64,000 nucleotides of DNA from Stieleria marina (GCA_007741555.1 CP036526.1:1240001-1304000), one strand, 5' to 3'. Numbered from the stretch's first letter, positions 10,022-19,742 are shown. Made by a program: numbers and translations. Notes: generated by a model from the letters alone, not told the origin.

Positions 10022-12886
10022 GTGAATAATCGATCTTTCGACAGTGGTAGTCTGCGCGCCTATGGTTGGGTCCCATTCAGCGTGCAAATGTTCATCGCAT
10101 TGACTCTGTCTGGTCAGGCATTGGGCCAACCGGGCGAAAAACAAAACGCATCAACGCAAAGCGAATTAACCCAGCGCGAGTCGGCGTTCGCCTCGCTGCA
10201 GGCGATCAAAGCTGACGGTGCGAAAACCTCCAAGTATCTTCACGCAGTGGACCAGTTGCCGGAGGCCTCGCTTGAATCGGATTCGCCCGAGACTCCCCCG
10301 CAAGCAAAACTGGAGGTCTTCACTCGCGATGTCCTGCCGATCCTGATGCACGCCTGCGTGGATTGCCATGGAGCCGACGCTCAGGAAGGCAACATCCGGG
10401 TCGACACGTTGGATCCAAATCTCTTGCAAGGCAAAGACGTGGATTGGTGGTTGGAGATTTTGGCAGTGCTCAGCAACGGCGAGATGCCTCCGCCGGACGC
10501 CAGCGAGTTGACGAACAAGGATCGCAGCAAAGTAGTTGACTGGCTATCGAGCGCAATTCAAACAGCTTCGATTCTACGGCGCGCGACGGGAGGGCATACT
10601 TCGTTTCGCCGTCTGACTCGCTACGAATACAACTATGCGATGCAGGATCTATTGGGTTTGCCATGGAACTTTGCCAAAGACTTGCCGCCCGATGCGCACT
10701 CAGATGACGGGTTTCAAAACAGTTCCGAAATGCTGCACATGTCCGTGCAGCAATTGGAAACCTATCGCCAACTCGCTCGCACTTCTTTGCGTCGGGCAAC
10801 GATGCCCAGCACCAGTTCGGGAAAACGGCCGCCAGTGATTCGCTGGGGAATCTCAATGGAGGAAGCAGCCAACCGCGAGTGGCCCAAACAAACGAAGCAA
10901 CTTGACGAGATCAAAAAGAAGTTCGCCGACGACCCAGAGAAACAAAAGCAGGAGATTGATCGCCTCCAAGCGAGTTTTAAAACGCCGCCCAATGGTCCCC
11001 ATTACCGTGAGCTATCGAGCGGTCGCATCGCGCCGGCGAAGTGGGCTTACAACGGCGCACACTACGCCTTCGCTCCGTTGGAGAACGCCTTCGCTGCGTC
11101 GGAGAATGAGAATATTGCACAGCGGAATAAAAACTCGCAGCAGGATGCTGTTGGTTCGGATGATGCTTTGCAACTGCCCGAGTCCTTTGATCATGTGGCC
11201 GTGATCCCATCGGGGCGCCGTCAGTACTTGACCGTTGAATTGGGCGATCAAGTTCCTAGTGCAGGCACGATGCGGGTTCGTGTTCGCGCGTCACGAGTGT
11301 CCGCCGATCCACTGCGTGTGCCCAGTTTGCAGCTGCAATTTGGTTTTCAAGCCAGCAATGAAGGCCGCGCGGTCGTCCGTGTCAGCGATGCCGATACGCC
11401 CATCAACGCAGACTCCGACGCCCCGCAAATCTATCAGTGGGAATTTCCCCTGGGAGAAATCTACCCGCGCAATTCATTTCGCACGGTATCCAAGATGGGG
11501 GATCTGCCGAGCCCGTCGGAATACATTCGGTTGGTCAACAGTTCGGTCCCGCAGGGTGGCCACGGCGCGATTCAAATCGATTACGTGGAAGTCACAGCGC
11601 CGCTCTACGAATCGTGGCCAACCCAGTCGCATCAGACGCTCTTTTTTGAAAGTAAAATCCAGGACGACGAAGCGACCTACGCCCGTGAAATCTTGACGGC
11701 CTTTCTGTCAAAAGCCTGGCGCCGCAAAGTCAGCTCGGCAGAAGTTGATGCCAAAGTCGAACTCTTCGATGTGATGCGCTCGGAATGTGAAAGTTTCGAG
11801 GACACGATGGTCGAGGCTCTTGCGACGGTGCTTTCGTCTCCGCATTTTCTGTACGTCATCACCGAAGACTCCGAAGATAGTTCGCTGCTGTTGGGCCACG
11901 ATTTGGCAATGCGTTTGTCATTGTTTTTGTGGAGTAGCGTTCCTGATCAATTGCTGTTGGATTTGGCGGATAGCGGCGAACTGTGCGACACGGAAGTTTT
12001 GCTTCAACAAGTCGATCGAATGCTAGCCGACCCGCGATCAGAGCGGTTTGCCAAGCACTATGTTCACCAGTGGCTCGACATGCAGTTGCTGGATTTTCTG
12101 GCCGTGGACAAGAACACGGATCCATTGCTGAAAGAAGCGATGCAAGCGGAGCCGATCGAGTTTTTTCAAGAGATGGTGCGAAGTGATTCCAGCGTCTTGG
12201 ATTTTATTCATGCCGACTACGCAATGGTCAATGAACGACTCGCTCGGCACTATGGTTGGTCCGATGTGCGTGGAAACCAGTTTCGCCGGATAAATCTGGA
12301 CGCCAGCAAGCGTCGCGGCGGATTGTTGACTCAGGCCGGTGTGCTCGCAATGAACTCCAACGGCAAAGATTCACACCCGCTCAAACGCGGTGTCTGGTTG
12401 TTGCGATGTTTGCTCAATGATCCTCCGCCCCCGCCTCCGCCAGCTGTGCCAGAAATCGATTTGGCAGATCCTGAAATTGCAAAGCTGTCACTGAAAGAGC
12501 AGATCGAAGACCATCGTAATCATGCTGCCTGTATGTCATGTCATGCAAAGATTGACCCGTGGGGTATCGCGTTCGAGAACTACGACGCATTGGGGCAATG
12601 GCGTGATCGCGTGAATGGAAAGCCCGTCGATGCCGCTAGCTTGTTGTTCAACAATCAAGAGCTTGATGGTGTCGATGGGCTGAAACGATTTTTGCTAAAG
12701 AACCGACAGGATCAATTCGTTCGCGCCATGGTTCACAAAATCGCGACTTACGCATTGGGCCGGCCGATGAAGTTTACCGATCATGCCAAAATCGACCAAG
12801 TTACGGCCAGTGTTCGCAAGCAGGGCGATGGATTGGCAACCACGATCAAGGCGCTTGTGACCAGCGATTTGTTTCGAACAAAATAG
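10022..12886 (+). CDS. DUF1592/DUF1588-type planctomycete cytochrome protein
   Basis: A large exported protein (about 954 residues from a GTG at 10022; ATG 10088 is an alternative) with a signal-like segment ending ALGQ. It has the planctomycete-type architecture: an N-terminal cytochrome c-like region with heme site CVDCHG, then DUF1587 (RRLTRYEYNYAMQDLLGLP), DUF1595/DUF1592 (SLFLWSSVPDQLLLDLA; RFAKHYVHQWLDMQ), DUF1588 (GGLLTQAGVLAMNSNG and CMSCHAKIDPWGIAFENYDA with a second CxxCH) and DUF1585 at the C terminus. Its biochemical role is not established; extracellular redox or polymer degradation is often proposed. It is followed 85 nt later by its usual partner, a DUF1552 protein. A 21-bp tandem duplication lies inside it at 11064-11105. 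Confidence 0.92.
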   Translation: MNNRSFDSGSLRAYGWVPFSVQMFIALTLSGQALGQPGEKQNASTQSELTQRESAFASLQAIKADGAKTSKYLHAVDQLPEASLESDSPETPPQAKLEVFTRDVLPILMHACVDCHGADAQEGNIRVDTLDPNLLQGKDVDWWLEILAVLSNGEMPPPDASELTNKDRSKVVDWLSSAIQTASILRRATGGHTSFRRLTRYEYNYAMQDLLGLPWNFAKDLPPDAHSDDGFQNSSEMLHMSVQQLETYRQLARTSLRRATMPSTSSGKRPPVIRWGISMEEAANREWPKQTKQLDEIKKKFADDPEKQKQEIDRLQASFKTPPNGPHYRELSSGRIAPAKWAYNGAHYAFAPLENAFAASENENIAQRNKNSQQDAVGSDDALQLPESFDHVAVIPSGRRQYLTVELGDQVPSAGTMRVRVRASRVSADPLRVPSLQLQFGFQASNEGRAVVRVSDADTPINADSDAPQIYQWEFPLGEIYPRNSFRTVSKMGDLPSPSEYIRLVNSSVPQGGHGAIQIDYVEVTAPLYESWPTQSHQTLFFESKIQDDEATYAREILTAFLSKAWRRKVSSAEVDAKVELFDVMRSECESFEDTMVEALATVLSSPHFLYVITEDSEDSSLLLGHDLAMRLSLFLWSSVPDQLLLDLADSGELCDTEVLLQQVDRMLADPRSERFAKHYVHQWLDMQLLDFLAVDKNTDPLLKEAMQAEPIEFFQEMVRSDSSVLDFIHADYAMVNERLARHYGWSDVRGNQFRRINLDASKRRGGLLTQAGVLAMNSNGKDSHPLKRGVWLLRCLLNDPPPPPPPAVPEIDLADPEIAKLSLKEQIEDHRNHAACMSCHAKIDPWGIAFENYDALGQWRDRVNGKPVDAASLLFNNQELDGVDGLKRFLLKNRQDQFVRAMVHKIATYALGRPMKFTDHAKIDQVTASVRKQGDGLATTIKALVTSDLFRTK

Positions 12887-12971
12887 GAAGAGTACGGATT
12901 GATGACAGGGTTGCGCGACGCGACCTTCAAGGCAGAAATCCCAATCAAGTATCGAAGTTGCATCGAATATT

Positions 12972-14369
12972 ATGAATCTAAACTCACTTGATCGACGTCG
13001 ATTTCTTCGTGGCACGGGAGTAGCGTTGGCTCTCCCGCTGTTCGAGTCATTCTTAATGCCGTCCGCTAGCGCGAACACGCTCAAGAGCAAGCCAAAGCGG
13101 TTAGCGTGCGTGTACTTTCCAGATGGTGTGCCAATGCCGCTCCCGGAGGACCCAGCCTACAAAGACTGGTCCTGGTTTCCGCATGGAAACGGCAGCGACT
13201 ATACGTTTTCGAAATGTGGCGAAGTCTTCGCTCCGGTTCGTGATGACCTGACCATTCTTTCGGGGTTTTCGCATCCATCGTCGCGAAAGGTGCACGGCCA
13301 TTCCAATTCCGATCAATTTCTGACCGCTGCTGCCACCGGATCCCACGGTCCCTATGCCAATACGATCTCGCTGGACCAAATTTATGCAGCCCAGGTTGGC
13401 GATCAGACTCGTTTTGCATCGATGGTGATGTCGACCGATGGCGGCACGGGAACTCCGCGCGGAACTCATACGCTTTCGTTTGATCGAAATGGGCGAGCGA
13501 TTCCGGCAGAACACCGACCCAAGCGAGTGTTTGACATGCTTTTTGTCAAAGGCGACGGTGACGCGGCCCGCCGACTGGCACTAAGTAAAAGTGCTCTGGA
13601 TGATCTGTTGGCGGATGCGAAATCGCTACGGCGCAAGCTGGCATTGTCGGATCAAAAGAGTTTAGATGAGTACTTGGAATCAGTTCGCCAAGCGGAAATG
13701 AAAGTCGAAAAAGCCAAACGCTGGATCGACACTCCGTTGCCAACTGTCGAATCGGATCATCTCAATTTGGAATTGACTGCCGATGAACCGCGGGAATATG
13801 TCCAAACGATTTTCGAACTGTTGTACTTGGCCTTCAAGACCGACTCGACTCGTGTGGCGACCTACCAGATCGGCCGTGAAAATGGATTTGGCATCAGTGA
13901 CCATCTGGCGCGGGCCGTCGGTTTGAATTTGGCGCATTCGCTTTCACACGACACCAAGAAACCCGATGGCTGGAAGAATTTCGGCACGTATTGCCGTTTT
14001 CTGAACGAGGAGTTTGCACGTCTCACCAGCAAGCTCAAGGCGACGCCGGAACCTGCTGGCGAAGGCACCATGTTGGACAACACGCTGCTGTTGTTCGGAT
14101 CGGCATCCAGTGCGTTTCACCTGTCGCGTAACTACCCGTTGGTACTAGCAGGCGGCAAGAACATGGGATTCAAGCACGGTCAATACATCAACAACGCGGG
14201 ATCCAAGCGACAAGGCGGTGCCTGGGACGGAGGTCGTGAACCGTGGCAACAAGAAGCCGCCAAAGAGGACAAACCATTGTCAAACGTCTTCGTCACTATG
14301 CTTCAGCAGCTCGGCGTCCAAACTGAGACCTTCGCCGACAGCACCGGAACCGTATCGGAGTTGCTGTAG
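12972..14369 (+). CDS. DUF1552 family Tat-exported protein
   Basis: A 465-residue protein with a twin-arginine signal (DRRRFLRGTGVALALPLFES), so it is probably exported folded. The DUF1552 family is recognised from RLACVYFPDGVPMP, the GHSNSDQFLTAA region, and the C-terminal DNTLLLFGSASSAFHLSRNYPLVLAGG segment, which resembles the alkaline-phosphatase/sulfatase-like fold of DUF1501 relatives. It directly follows the DUF1592 cytochrome gene in the same direction; these two families are nearly always adjacent in planctomycetes and are presumed to work together. Function is unknown. Confidence 0.92.
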   Translation: MNLNSLDRRRFLRGTGVALALPLFESFLMPSASANTLKSKPKRLACVYFPDGVPMPLPEDPAYKDWSWFPHGNGSDYTFSKCGEVFAPVRDDLTILSGFSHPSSRKVHGHSNSDQFLTAAATGSHGPYANTISLDQIYAAQVGDQTRFASMVMSTDGGTGTPRGTHTLSFDRNGRAIPAEHRPKRVFDMLFVKGDGDAARRLALSKSALDDLLADAKSLRRKLALSDQKSLDEYLESVRQAEMKVEKAKRWIDTPLPTVESDHLNLELTADEPREYVQTIFELLYLAFKTDSTRVATYQIGRENGFGISDHLARAVGLNLAHSLSHDTKKPDGWKNFGTYCRFLNEEFARLTSKLKATPEPAGEGTMLDNTLLLFGSASSAFHLSRNYPLVLAGGKNMGFKHGQYINNAGSKRQGGAWDGGREPWQQEAAKEDKPLSNVFVTMLQQLGVQTETFADSTGTVSELL

Positions 14370-14480
14370 CGAGGGCCGGTGCCGTTTTGCGAGATGCAAC
14401 GCTGGCTTTCGACCGAAATGAAAGTGGCGTAAGCTGGCGGTAGGTTTTTATTTCGTTTGTGTCTTTGGTAGTCTCTGCTG

Positions 14481-15275
14481 ATGATCCCAGTCATTTCTCT
14501 TTTGGTGACGCTTGGGTTGTCGCTCTTGGTGACTCGGATAGGCTCGGTCGCTTTGACGCTGACCGGCATGGCTCGCGAGGTCGCCCGATTTCAGGCGAGG
14601 TCAGCCTACAGCGGTTGTGGTTACACGACTCGTGAAGCCGAGCAATCTTTGGCCCACCCGGTTCGTCGTCAAATTGTGATGACGCTGATGTTGCTGGGGA
14701 ACCTCGGCGTCGCGGCAGTCGCTGGTACGGTGGTGGTGTCGCTTACCGCGAACTTGCAGGGGCAAAATCTGTTGCCCGCAATTTGCTTGCTGTTTGGCGG
14801 GCTGTTGGTTTTAGGAATTGTTGCGCAAAGCAAATGGATTGAGGACCAGTTGAATGTCGTCATCCAATGGTCTCTGAAGAAATGGACGAAGGTAGACACC
14901 CGTGACTATGTTTCGCTGTTGCAATTGACAACCGACTACGCCGTGACGGAATTGAGTGTCAGCCCCAATGACTGGCTGGCAAAGAAAACGCTGATCGAAC
15001 TGCGTTTGCCGGCCGAAGGAGTGCTGGTGTTGGGGATTCGCCGGCGAGAAGGAGACTACCTAGGGGCACCGCATGCGACGACCGAGATCCGAGCCTTTGA
15101 TACCGTCGTGCTGTACGGCCCGATCGGCCGCATTAAAGAATTGGACGAACGACGGTCAGGGCGACGCGGCGACAAGGCTCACCAGTCAGCGAAGGCCGAG
15201 CACCACGAAAAACAACTGCAAACGGATGATGCGGAGCCAGCGGCCAAGACCAAGGTGGTGAGTGAAAGCCTCTGA
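14481..15275 (+). CDS. membrane protein with TrkA-C (RCK_C) domain
   Basis: This 264-residue protein has four hydrophobic helices in two pairs (about residues 2-29 and 66-115). A cytoplasmic RCK_C/TrkA-C-like domain follows at about 145-220: TELSVSPNDWLAKKTLIELRLPAEGVLVLGIRR, then TEIRAFDTVVLYGP. The last 40 residues are hydrophilic and charged. TrkA-C domains bind small ligands and gate ion transporters, so a regulatory or transport role at the inner membrane is likely. There is no RCK_N NAD-binding half and no pore motif that I can see, so it is not a typical K+ channel. Genes on both sides are unrelated. Confidence 0.7.
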   Translation: MIPVISLLVTLGLSLLVTRIGSVALTLTGMAREVARFQARSAYSGCGYTTREAEQSLAHPVRRQIVMTLMLLGNLGVAAVAGTVVVSLTANLQGQNLLPAICLLFGGLLVLGIVAQSKWIEDQLNVVIQWSLKKWTKVDTRDYVSLLQLTTDYAVTELSVSPNDWLAKKTLIELRLPAEGVLVLGIRRREGDYLGAPHATTEIRAFDTVVLYGPIGRIKELDERRSGRRGDKAHQSAKAEHHEKQLQTDDAEPAAKTKVVSESL

Positions 15276-15538
15276 GTGGTTGAGTCGCTGAGTGTTTCAG
15301 CCGCGCATTGGGACGCGAGGCTCCGGTCTGAAGCTCCGGCGTTGAAAGCCATTCGTTAGAATCGGCAAATTCGTTACGTGCCACTCTCCAGCGTTTAACC
15401 TTCTGCAGTGGCAAAGCGGGATGGTCCTGCACCGACTTTTGCATGATTATGCTGCGATGATCTTGTACTCCTTTTCTTTCGATACCGATCCGTCCGCTGA
15501 TCGAATTCGCTTCTGACTCTCAATAGACTGTTTTCGCT

Positions 15539-16390
15539 ATGCAAGTTCGCAAAGCCGTGATCACCGCGGCCGGTCCCAATCAAAACCGATTGCCGCTTCA
15601 ACAGTTGGTTTGCCGCAAGGGCGAAGACAAAACCGCGTTGCAGCTGATCGTCGAAGAAACGATTGATGCCGGCATCGAAGAAATCTGCGTCGTGATTAAG
15701 CCTGGCGATGAGGACGCTTACCGAAACGCTGCTGGCAGTCATTTAGGGAGCTTGCAGTTCGTGGAGCAGCCGGAGCCAAAGGGATACGCCGATGCGATTT
15801 ATCGAGCCAAGGATTTTGTCGGCGACGAACCATTCATGCACCTGGTCGGTGACCACCTGTATCTAAGCAGTTCGGATGTTCCCTGCGCAAAACAGCTCGT
15901 TTCGATTGCGTCGGAGCACGATTGCAGCGTGTCGGCCGTGCAAGCGACGCGCGAAAACAAACTGCCCTATTTCGGGATCATCAGTGGCAGTCATGTGCCG
16001 CGTCATGAAGGCGTATACGAAATTGATCGCGTCGTCGAAAAGCCGACGCCTACGTTTGCCGAACAAGAGCTGGTCACGCCCGGCCTTAGGGCGGGACACT
16101 ACCTTGGTTTCTTTGGTATCCATGTGCTGGCCAACGATGTGATGACTGTGATTGGGGAGCTGTTGGACCAGCCATCGGAAAAGCCGCCCACGCTCTCCGA
16201 CGCGCTTTGGCAACTGACCAAGCGACAGAAGTACCTTGCTTACGAAGTCCAGGGAACGCGTTACAACCTGGGTGTTCAGTACGGGCTGCTGATCGCTCAG
16301 CTAGCGATCGGGCTTTCAGGTCGGCATCGCGATTTGATTTTGACGGAAATGGTTGACCTGCTGGCCAACCGATCCGAGGTGGCGAGCTGA
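15539..16390 (+). CDS. GalU-like sugar-1-phosphate nucleotidyltransferase, atypical
   Basis: A 283-residue protein with the nucleotidyltransferase fold: N-terminal beta strand VRKAVITAAG, then EETIDAGIEEICVVIKPGDE, EPKGYADAIYRA, the metal-site type VGDHLY, and VVEKPTPTFAEQEL as in GalU. GalU joins UTP and glucose-1-phosphate to UDP-glucose. Here the signature GLGTRFLP loop is replaced by GPNQNRLPL and the PKEMLP lysine motif is not preserved, so substrate or even activity may differ. It ends 3 nt before the start of the kinase-pyrophosphorylase fusion gene, so the two are very likely co-translated parts of one pathway. Confidence 0.8.
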   Translation: MQVRKAVITAAGPNQNRLPLQQLVCRKGEDKTALQLIVEETIDAGIEEICVVIKPGDEDAYRNAAGSHLGSLQFVEQPEPKGYADAIYRAKDFVGDEPFMHLVGDHLYLSSSDVPCAKQLVSIASEHDCSVSAVQATRENKLPYFGIISGSHVPRHEGVYEIDRVVEKPTPTFAEQELVTPGLRAGHYLGFFGIHVLANDVMTVIGELLDQPSEKPPTLSDALWQLTKRQKYLAYEVQGTRYNLGVQYGLLIAQLAIGLSGRHRDLILTEMVDLLANRSEVAS

Positions 16391-16393
16391 TCT

Positions 16394-19300
16394 ATGAATC
16401 CTCTCATCGAAATCATTACTTCGTCAGACGATGCGACTCGAGATCAATCTCTCGAATCGGTCTGCCGCGACGCCAGTTTGAACGAACTACTTTCGCATAT
16501 CGAACAAGTTGATCAATTCAGGCGCAGCGAGCGGAATCTTTATTTTCGCGTGCGGGCGTTGTTCTTCTTGGCGGCCATTTATCGCTACCACTTGCCGGCG
16601 CGTTTAAAGTCCGACCAAACCGGGCTCATTCCTTTTGATGGCTACGAGCATCTGCTTTCACGGCGGTTCTCTGAAGCCATCGATCGATTTGTAGCAGAAC
16701 AGCAGTCCGGTGGTCCCACCTTTGGTCTTGCTAGCGCTTTGGCACAGGCCTATCACGAATTGGGATTTCAGACGCTGGCCGATCAAGTGCGCCGCAGCGT
16801 GCGCACGGTTCGCGGCAATCAATGGATGTTTCGCCTGGGGCACCCCGCGGACCATCCGCTGCGAATTCGACCTGAATTGCTAAAGGCGGATGCACAAAGC
16901 GGCGTCATGCCGATGCTGCGAGAGTCGACGGCCGTTCGGATGGATTTTTCACACAGCGCCTGGAGTGACATTTTCTTTCTGGGCATGGATTTTCCGGAAG
17001 GTGCACGCGTGCTGAACGTCTCGGTGGATCTGGGCGTACAAGGCCGCGACGATCACACCAGTCCGCCGATCGAAACGTACTTGCGCGTGATCGACGAACC
17101 CGTGCTACGACTGGCCAGCGTTGACCTGTTGGCCAAGACAGAGGTGCAGTCGATTGCTGACATGTTCGACTTTGCTCGGGATTATTTGGGGCTGTTGAAA
17201 GCCGCCGTGATCGCCGCAGGCATCGTGCCGCCGGGACTTGAAGGCTGTCGCCAATCGATGGGCGAACTGCTGGAACGAATCGTAGGGCCCGGCAAAGGAT
17301 TGGAGTTGGTCAGTTCGATTAACGATATCCCCAAAGGTTCACGGTTGGCGGTATCGACGAATCTGCTCGGTTCGTTGATTTCGATCTTGATGCGTGCCAC
17401 CGGACAGGTGCAGTCGCTGACCGGGCCGTTGACCGAAAACGATCGCCGATTGGTGGCCGCGCGCGCGATTCTGGGCGAGTGGCTAGGCGGAAGTGGTGGT
17501 GGATGGCAAGATTCCGGAGGCGTCTGGCCAGGAATCAAGCTGATCTGTGGAACGACGGCTAGCGAAGGTGATCCCGAATACGGAATCAGCCGCGGCCGAT
17601 TGATGCCAGTGCATCACGTCTTGGGCGAATCCGACGCGTCCAGCGAAACACGACAAAAAATCCAAGACTCGCTAGTGTTGGTTCACGGTGGGATGGCTCA
17701 AAACGTCGGGCCGATTTTGGAGATGGTAACCGAACACTACTTGCTGCGCAGTGAACGCGAATGGGCGGGGCGCACCGAAGCCATGCAGATCCTGGACGAT
17801 GTCGTTCAGGCCATTAAAGACGGTGACGTCAAACGCATCGGCGAAGTCACCACGCGGAACTTCGAGGGGCCGCTACAGACGATCATCCCCTGGGCTACCA
17901 ATCGATTCACGGATCAATTGATCGAAAAGTGCCGAACGAAATACTCCGACCAGTTCTGGGGATTTTGGATGCTGGGTGGAATGGCTGGCGGTGGCATGGG
18001 ATTTATTTTCGATCCCGCCATCAAAGCCGAAGCCCAGCAGTGGCTTGGCAAGACAATGGTCGCGCTCAAACGCGATATGCAAACCGCCCTGCCCTTCGCG
18101 ATGGATCCTGTGGTCTACGATTTTTCGATCAATGATCAAGGCACCAGTGCTGAGCTGCGGATCGGTGAATCGGCAAAGATGCCGGATCGATATTACGCAT
18201 TGGTGCTGCCAGATTTGTTGCGCACCCCGCTGCGTGATCTTTCCAGCGGAACACGAAACGAACTTCAGCGTATCGGTCAGCGCTGTCGTGATCTTGGCAG
18301 TGACAATGTGACAGCAGGGTTGTTGTTGGATAGCGTTCTGCCTAGCAGCGATGGTGAAGACGCTCAGGCCAGTTCGTTGCACCAAACGCTACAGGAAAAC
18401 GGCTTTGATCGTCATCAACACGAACAGATCAGAACAGATCTGCGGAGTGGCCGAATCGGGCTCGCACAGAATCGACTATCGGGTAACACGGAGGTAGCCG
18501 ACGTGCGCCCCAGCGATGTGATCGATACTCGTGGCGGGATCGCTGCGAAGTACGCCGATCTGGGTGCCGCAGCGATTCGTGACGGGCAAGTCGCCGTGGT
18601 GACGCTGGCAGCCGGCGTCGGCAGTCGTTGGACGGAAGGAGCCGGCGTTTGCAAAGCACTTCACCCGTTTGCCAAATTCGCTGGTCGGCACCGCAGTTTT
18701 TTGGAAGTGCACTTGGCCAAAAATCGTGCGGTCACCCAAAAACATGGTGGTTCGATTCCCCATGTCTTTACGACCAGCTACCTGACGGATGCCCCGATTC
18801 GTGATCATCTCCAACGTTTGGATAACTATGGTTTTGACGGATCGCTAAACGTATCGACAGGACGTAGTGTGGGCCTGCGGATGGTTCCGATGGTTCGCGA
18901 TCTGCGTTTTCTGTGGGAAGAAACTGCTCAGCAGGTGTTGGACGAACAGCAGCAAAAGGTGCGCGAAAGTGGTCGCGCAGCACTGATGAATTGGGCCAGG
19001 ACGTCAGGGGAAGGCAACGACTACACTGACAACGTGACCAGTCAGTGCATGCATCCGGTGGGACACTGGTACGAGATCCCCAATTTGCTTCGCAACGGAT
19101 TGCTGGCGGACATGTTGGATCAGCAGAGTTCGCTGAAGTATCTGATGTTGCACAACATCGACACGTTAGGCGCCAACGTCGAAGCGGGGTTGTTGGGACG
19201 ACACATTGACGGCGGTAACGCGTTGTCGTTTGAAGTGATTGGTCGTCGTCTGGAAGACCGTGGCGGCGGATTGGCGCTGGTTAATGGACGCCCACGATTG

Positions 19301-19714
19301 GTCGAAGGTCTTGCGATGCCGAACGAACAAGCCGAATTCGGGTTGACGTTCTACAATTCGATGACGACTTGGATCGAAATTGATGCGTTGTTGTCGTCCT
19401 TTGGGCTGTCGCGCGAAGACCTAAAGAACGCGACAAAAGTTGACGCAGCAGTGCGGACCATGGCGTCGCGACTTCCGACCTACATCACACTCAAGGAAGT
19501 CAAAAAGCGTTGGGGCCACGCGCAAGAGGACGTGTATCCGGTCGCTCAGTTTGAAAAACTTTGGGGCGACATGACCGCGCTGCCAGAGATTGACTGTCGG
19601 TTCTTTGTTACCGAGATGAATCGTGGCCAACAGCTCAAGGCTCAGGCACAGCTGGATCCATGGAAGCGAGATGGATCGGCTGACTACATCGATTCGTTAT
19701 GTGCTTGGCAGTAG
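16394..19714 (+). CDS. fusion of fucokinase-like GHMP kinase and sugar-1-P nucleotidyltransferase
   Basis: An unusually long 1106-residue cytoplasmic protein. Around residues 365-377 it carries GSGGGWQDSGG, matching the TGGGWQDQ phosphate loop of L-fucokinase-type GHMP kinases, and about 170 residues later GGMAGGGMGFIFDP, the C-terminal GHMP glycine motif. From about residue 735 a nucleotidyltransferase domain begins with VVTLAAGVGSRWTEGAGVCK, resembling UDP-sugar pyrophosphorylases, continuing through HNIDTLGANVEAGLLGRH. The inferred pathway is sugar to sugar-1-phosphate to NDP-sugar in one polypeptide. The order kinase then pyrophosphorylase is opposite to the Bacteroides and plant FKP enzymes. 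The sugar is unknown. Partner gene ends 3 nt upstream. Confidence 0.75.
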   Translation: MNPLIEIITSSDDATRDQSLESVCRDASLNELLSHIEQVDQFRRSERNLYFRVRALFFLAAIYRYHLPARLKSDQTGLIPFDGYEHLLSRRFSEAIDRFVAEQQSGGPTFGLASALAQAYHELGFQTLADQVRRSVRTVRGNQWMFRLGHPADHPLRIRPELLKADAQSGVMPMLRESTAVRMDFSHSAWSDIFFLGMDFPEGARVLNVSVDLGVQGRDDHTSPPIETYLRVIDEPVLRLASVDLLAKTEVQSIADMFDFARDYLGLLKAAVIAAGIVPPGLEGCRQSMGELLERIVGPGKGLELVSSINDIPKGSRLAVSTNLLGSLISILMRATGQVQSLTGPLTENDRRLVAARAILGEWLGGSGGGWQDSGGVWPGIKLICGTTASEGDPEYGISRGRLMPVHHVLGESDASSETRQKIQDSLVLVHGGMAQNVGPILEMVTEHYLLRSEREWAGRTEAMQILDDVVQAIKDGDVKRIGEVTTRNFEGPLQTIIPWATNRFTDQLIEKCRTKYSDQFWGFWMLGGMAGGGMGFIFDPAIKAEAQQWLGKTMVALKRDMQTALPFAMDPVVYDFSINDQGTSAELRIGESAKMPDRYYALVLPDLLRTPLRDLSSGTRNELQRIGQRCRDLGSDNVTAGLLLDSVLPSSDGEDAQASSLHQTLQENGFDRHQHEQIRTDLRSGRIGLAQNRLSGNTEVADVRPSDVIDTRGGIAAKYADLGAAAIRDGQVAVVTLAAGVGSRWTEGAGVCKALHPFAKFAGRHRSFLEVHLAKNRAVTQKHGGSIPHVFTTSYLTDAPIRDHLQRLDNYGFDGSLNVSTGRSVGLRMVPMVRDLRFLWEETAQQVLDEQQQKVRESGRAALMNWARTSGEGNDYTDNVTSQCMHPVGHWYEIPNLLRNGLLADMLDQQSSLKYLMLHNIDTLGANVEAGLLGRHIDGGNALSFEVIGRRLEDRGGGLALVNGRPRLVEGLAMPNEQAEFGLTFYNSMTTWIEIDALLSSFGLSREDLKNATKVDAAVRTMASRLPTYITLKEVKKRWGHAQEDVYPVAQFEKLWGDMTALPEIDCRFFVTEMNRGQQLKAQAQLDPWKRDGSADYIDSLCAWQ

Positions 19715-19720
19715 ACGATC

Positions 19721-19742
19721 GCGGCGTCGCGGAGGGCGCCGC
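19721..19742. terminator. hairpin between convergent genes
   Basis: GCGGCG at 19721-19726 pairs with CGCCGC at 19737-19742 around a 10-nt loop, in the 35-bp gap between two converging stop codons. There is no T-run on either strand, so it is only a possible bidirectional terminator. Confidence 0.3.
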
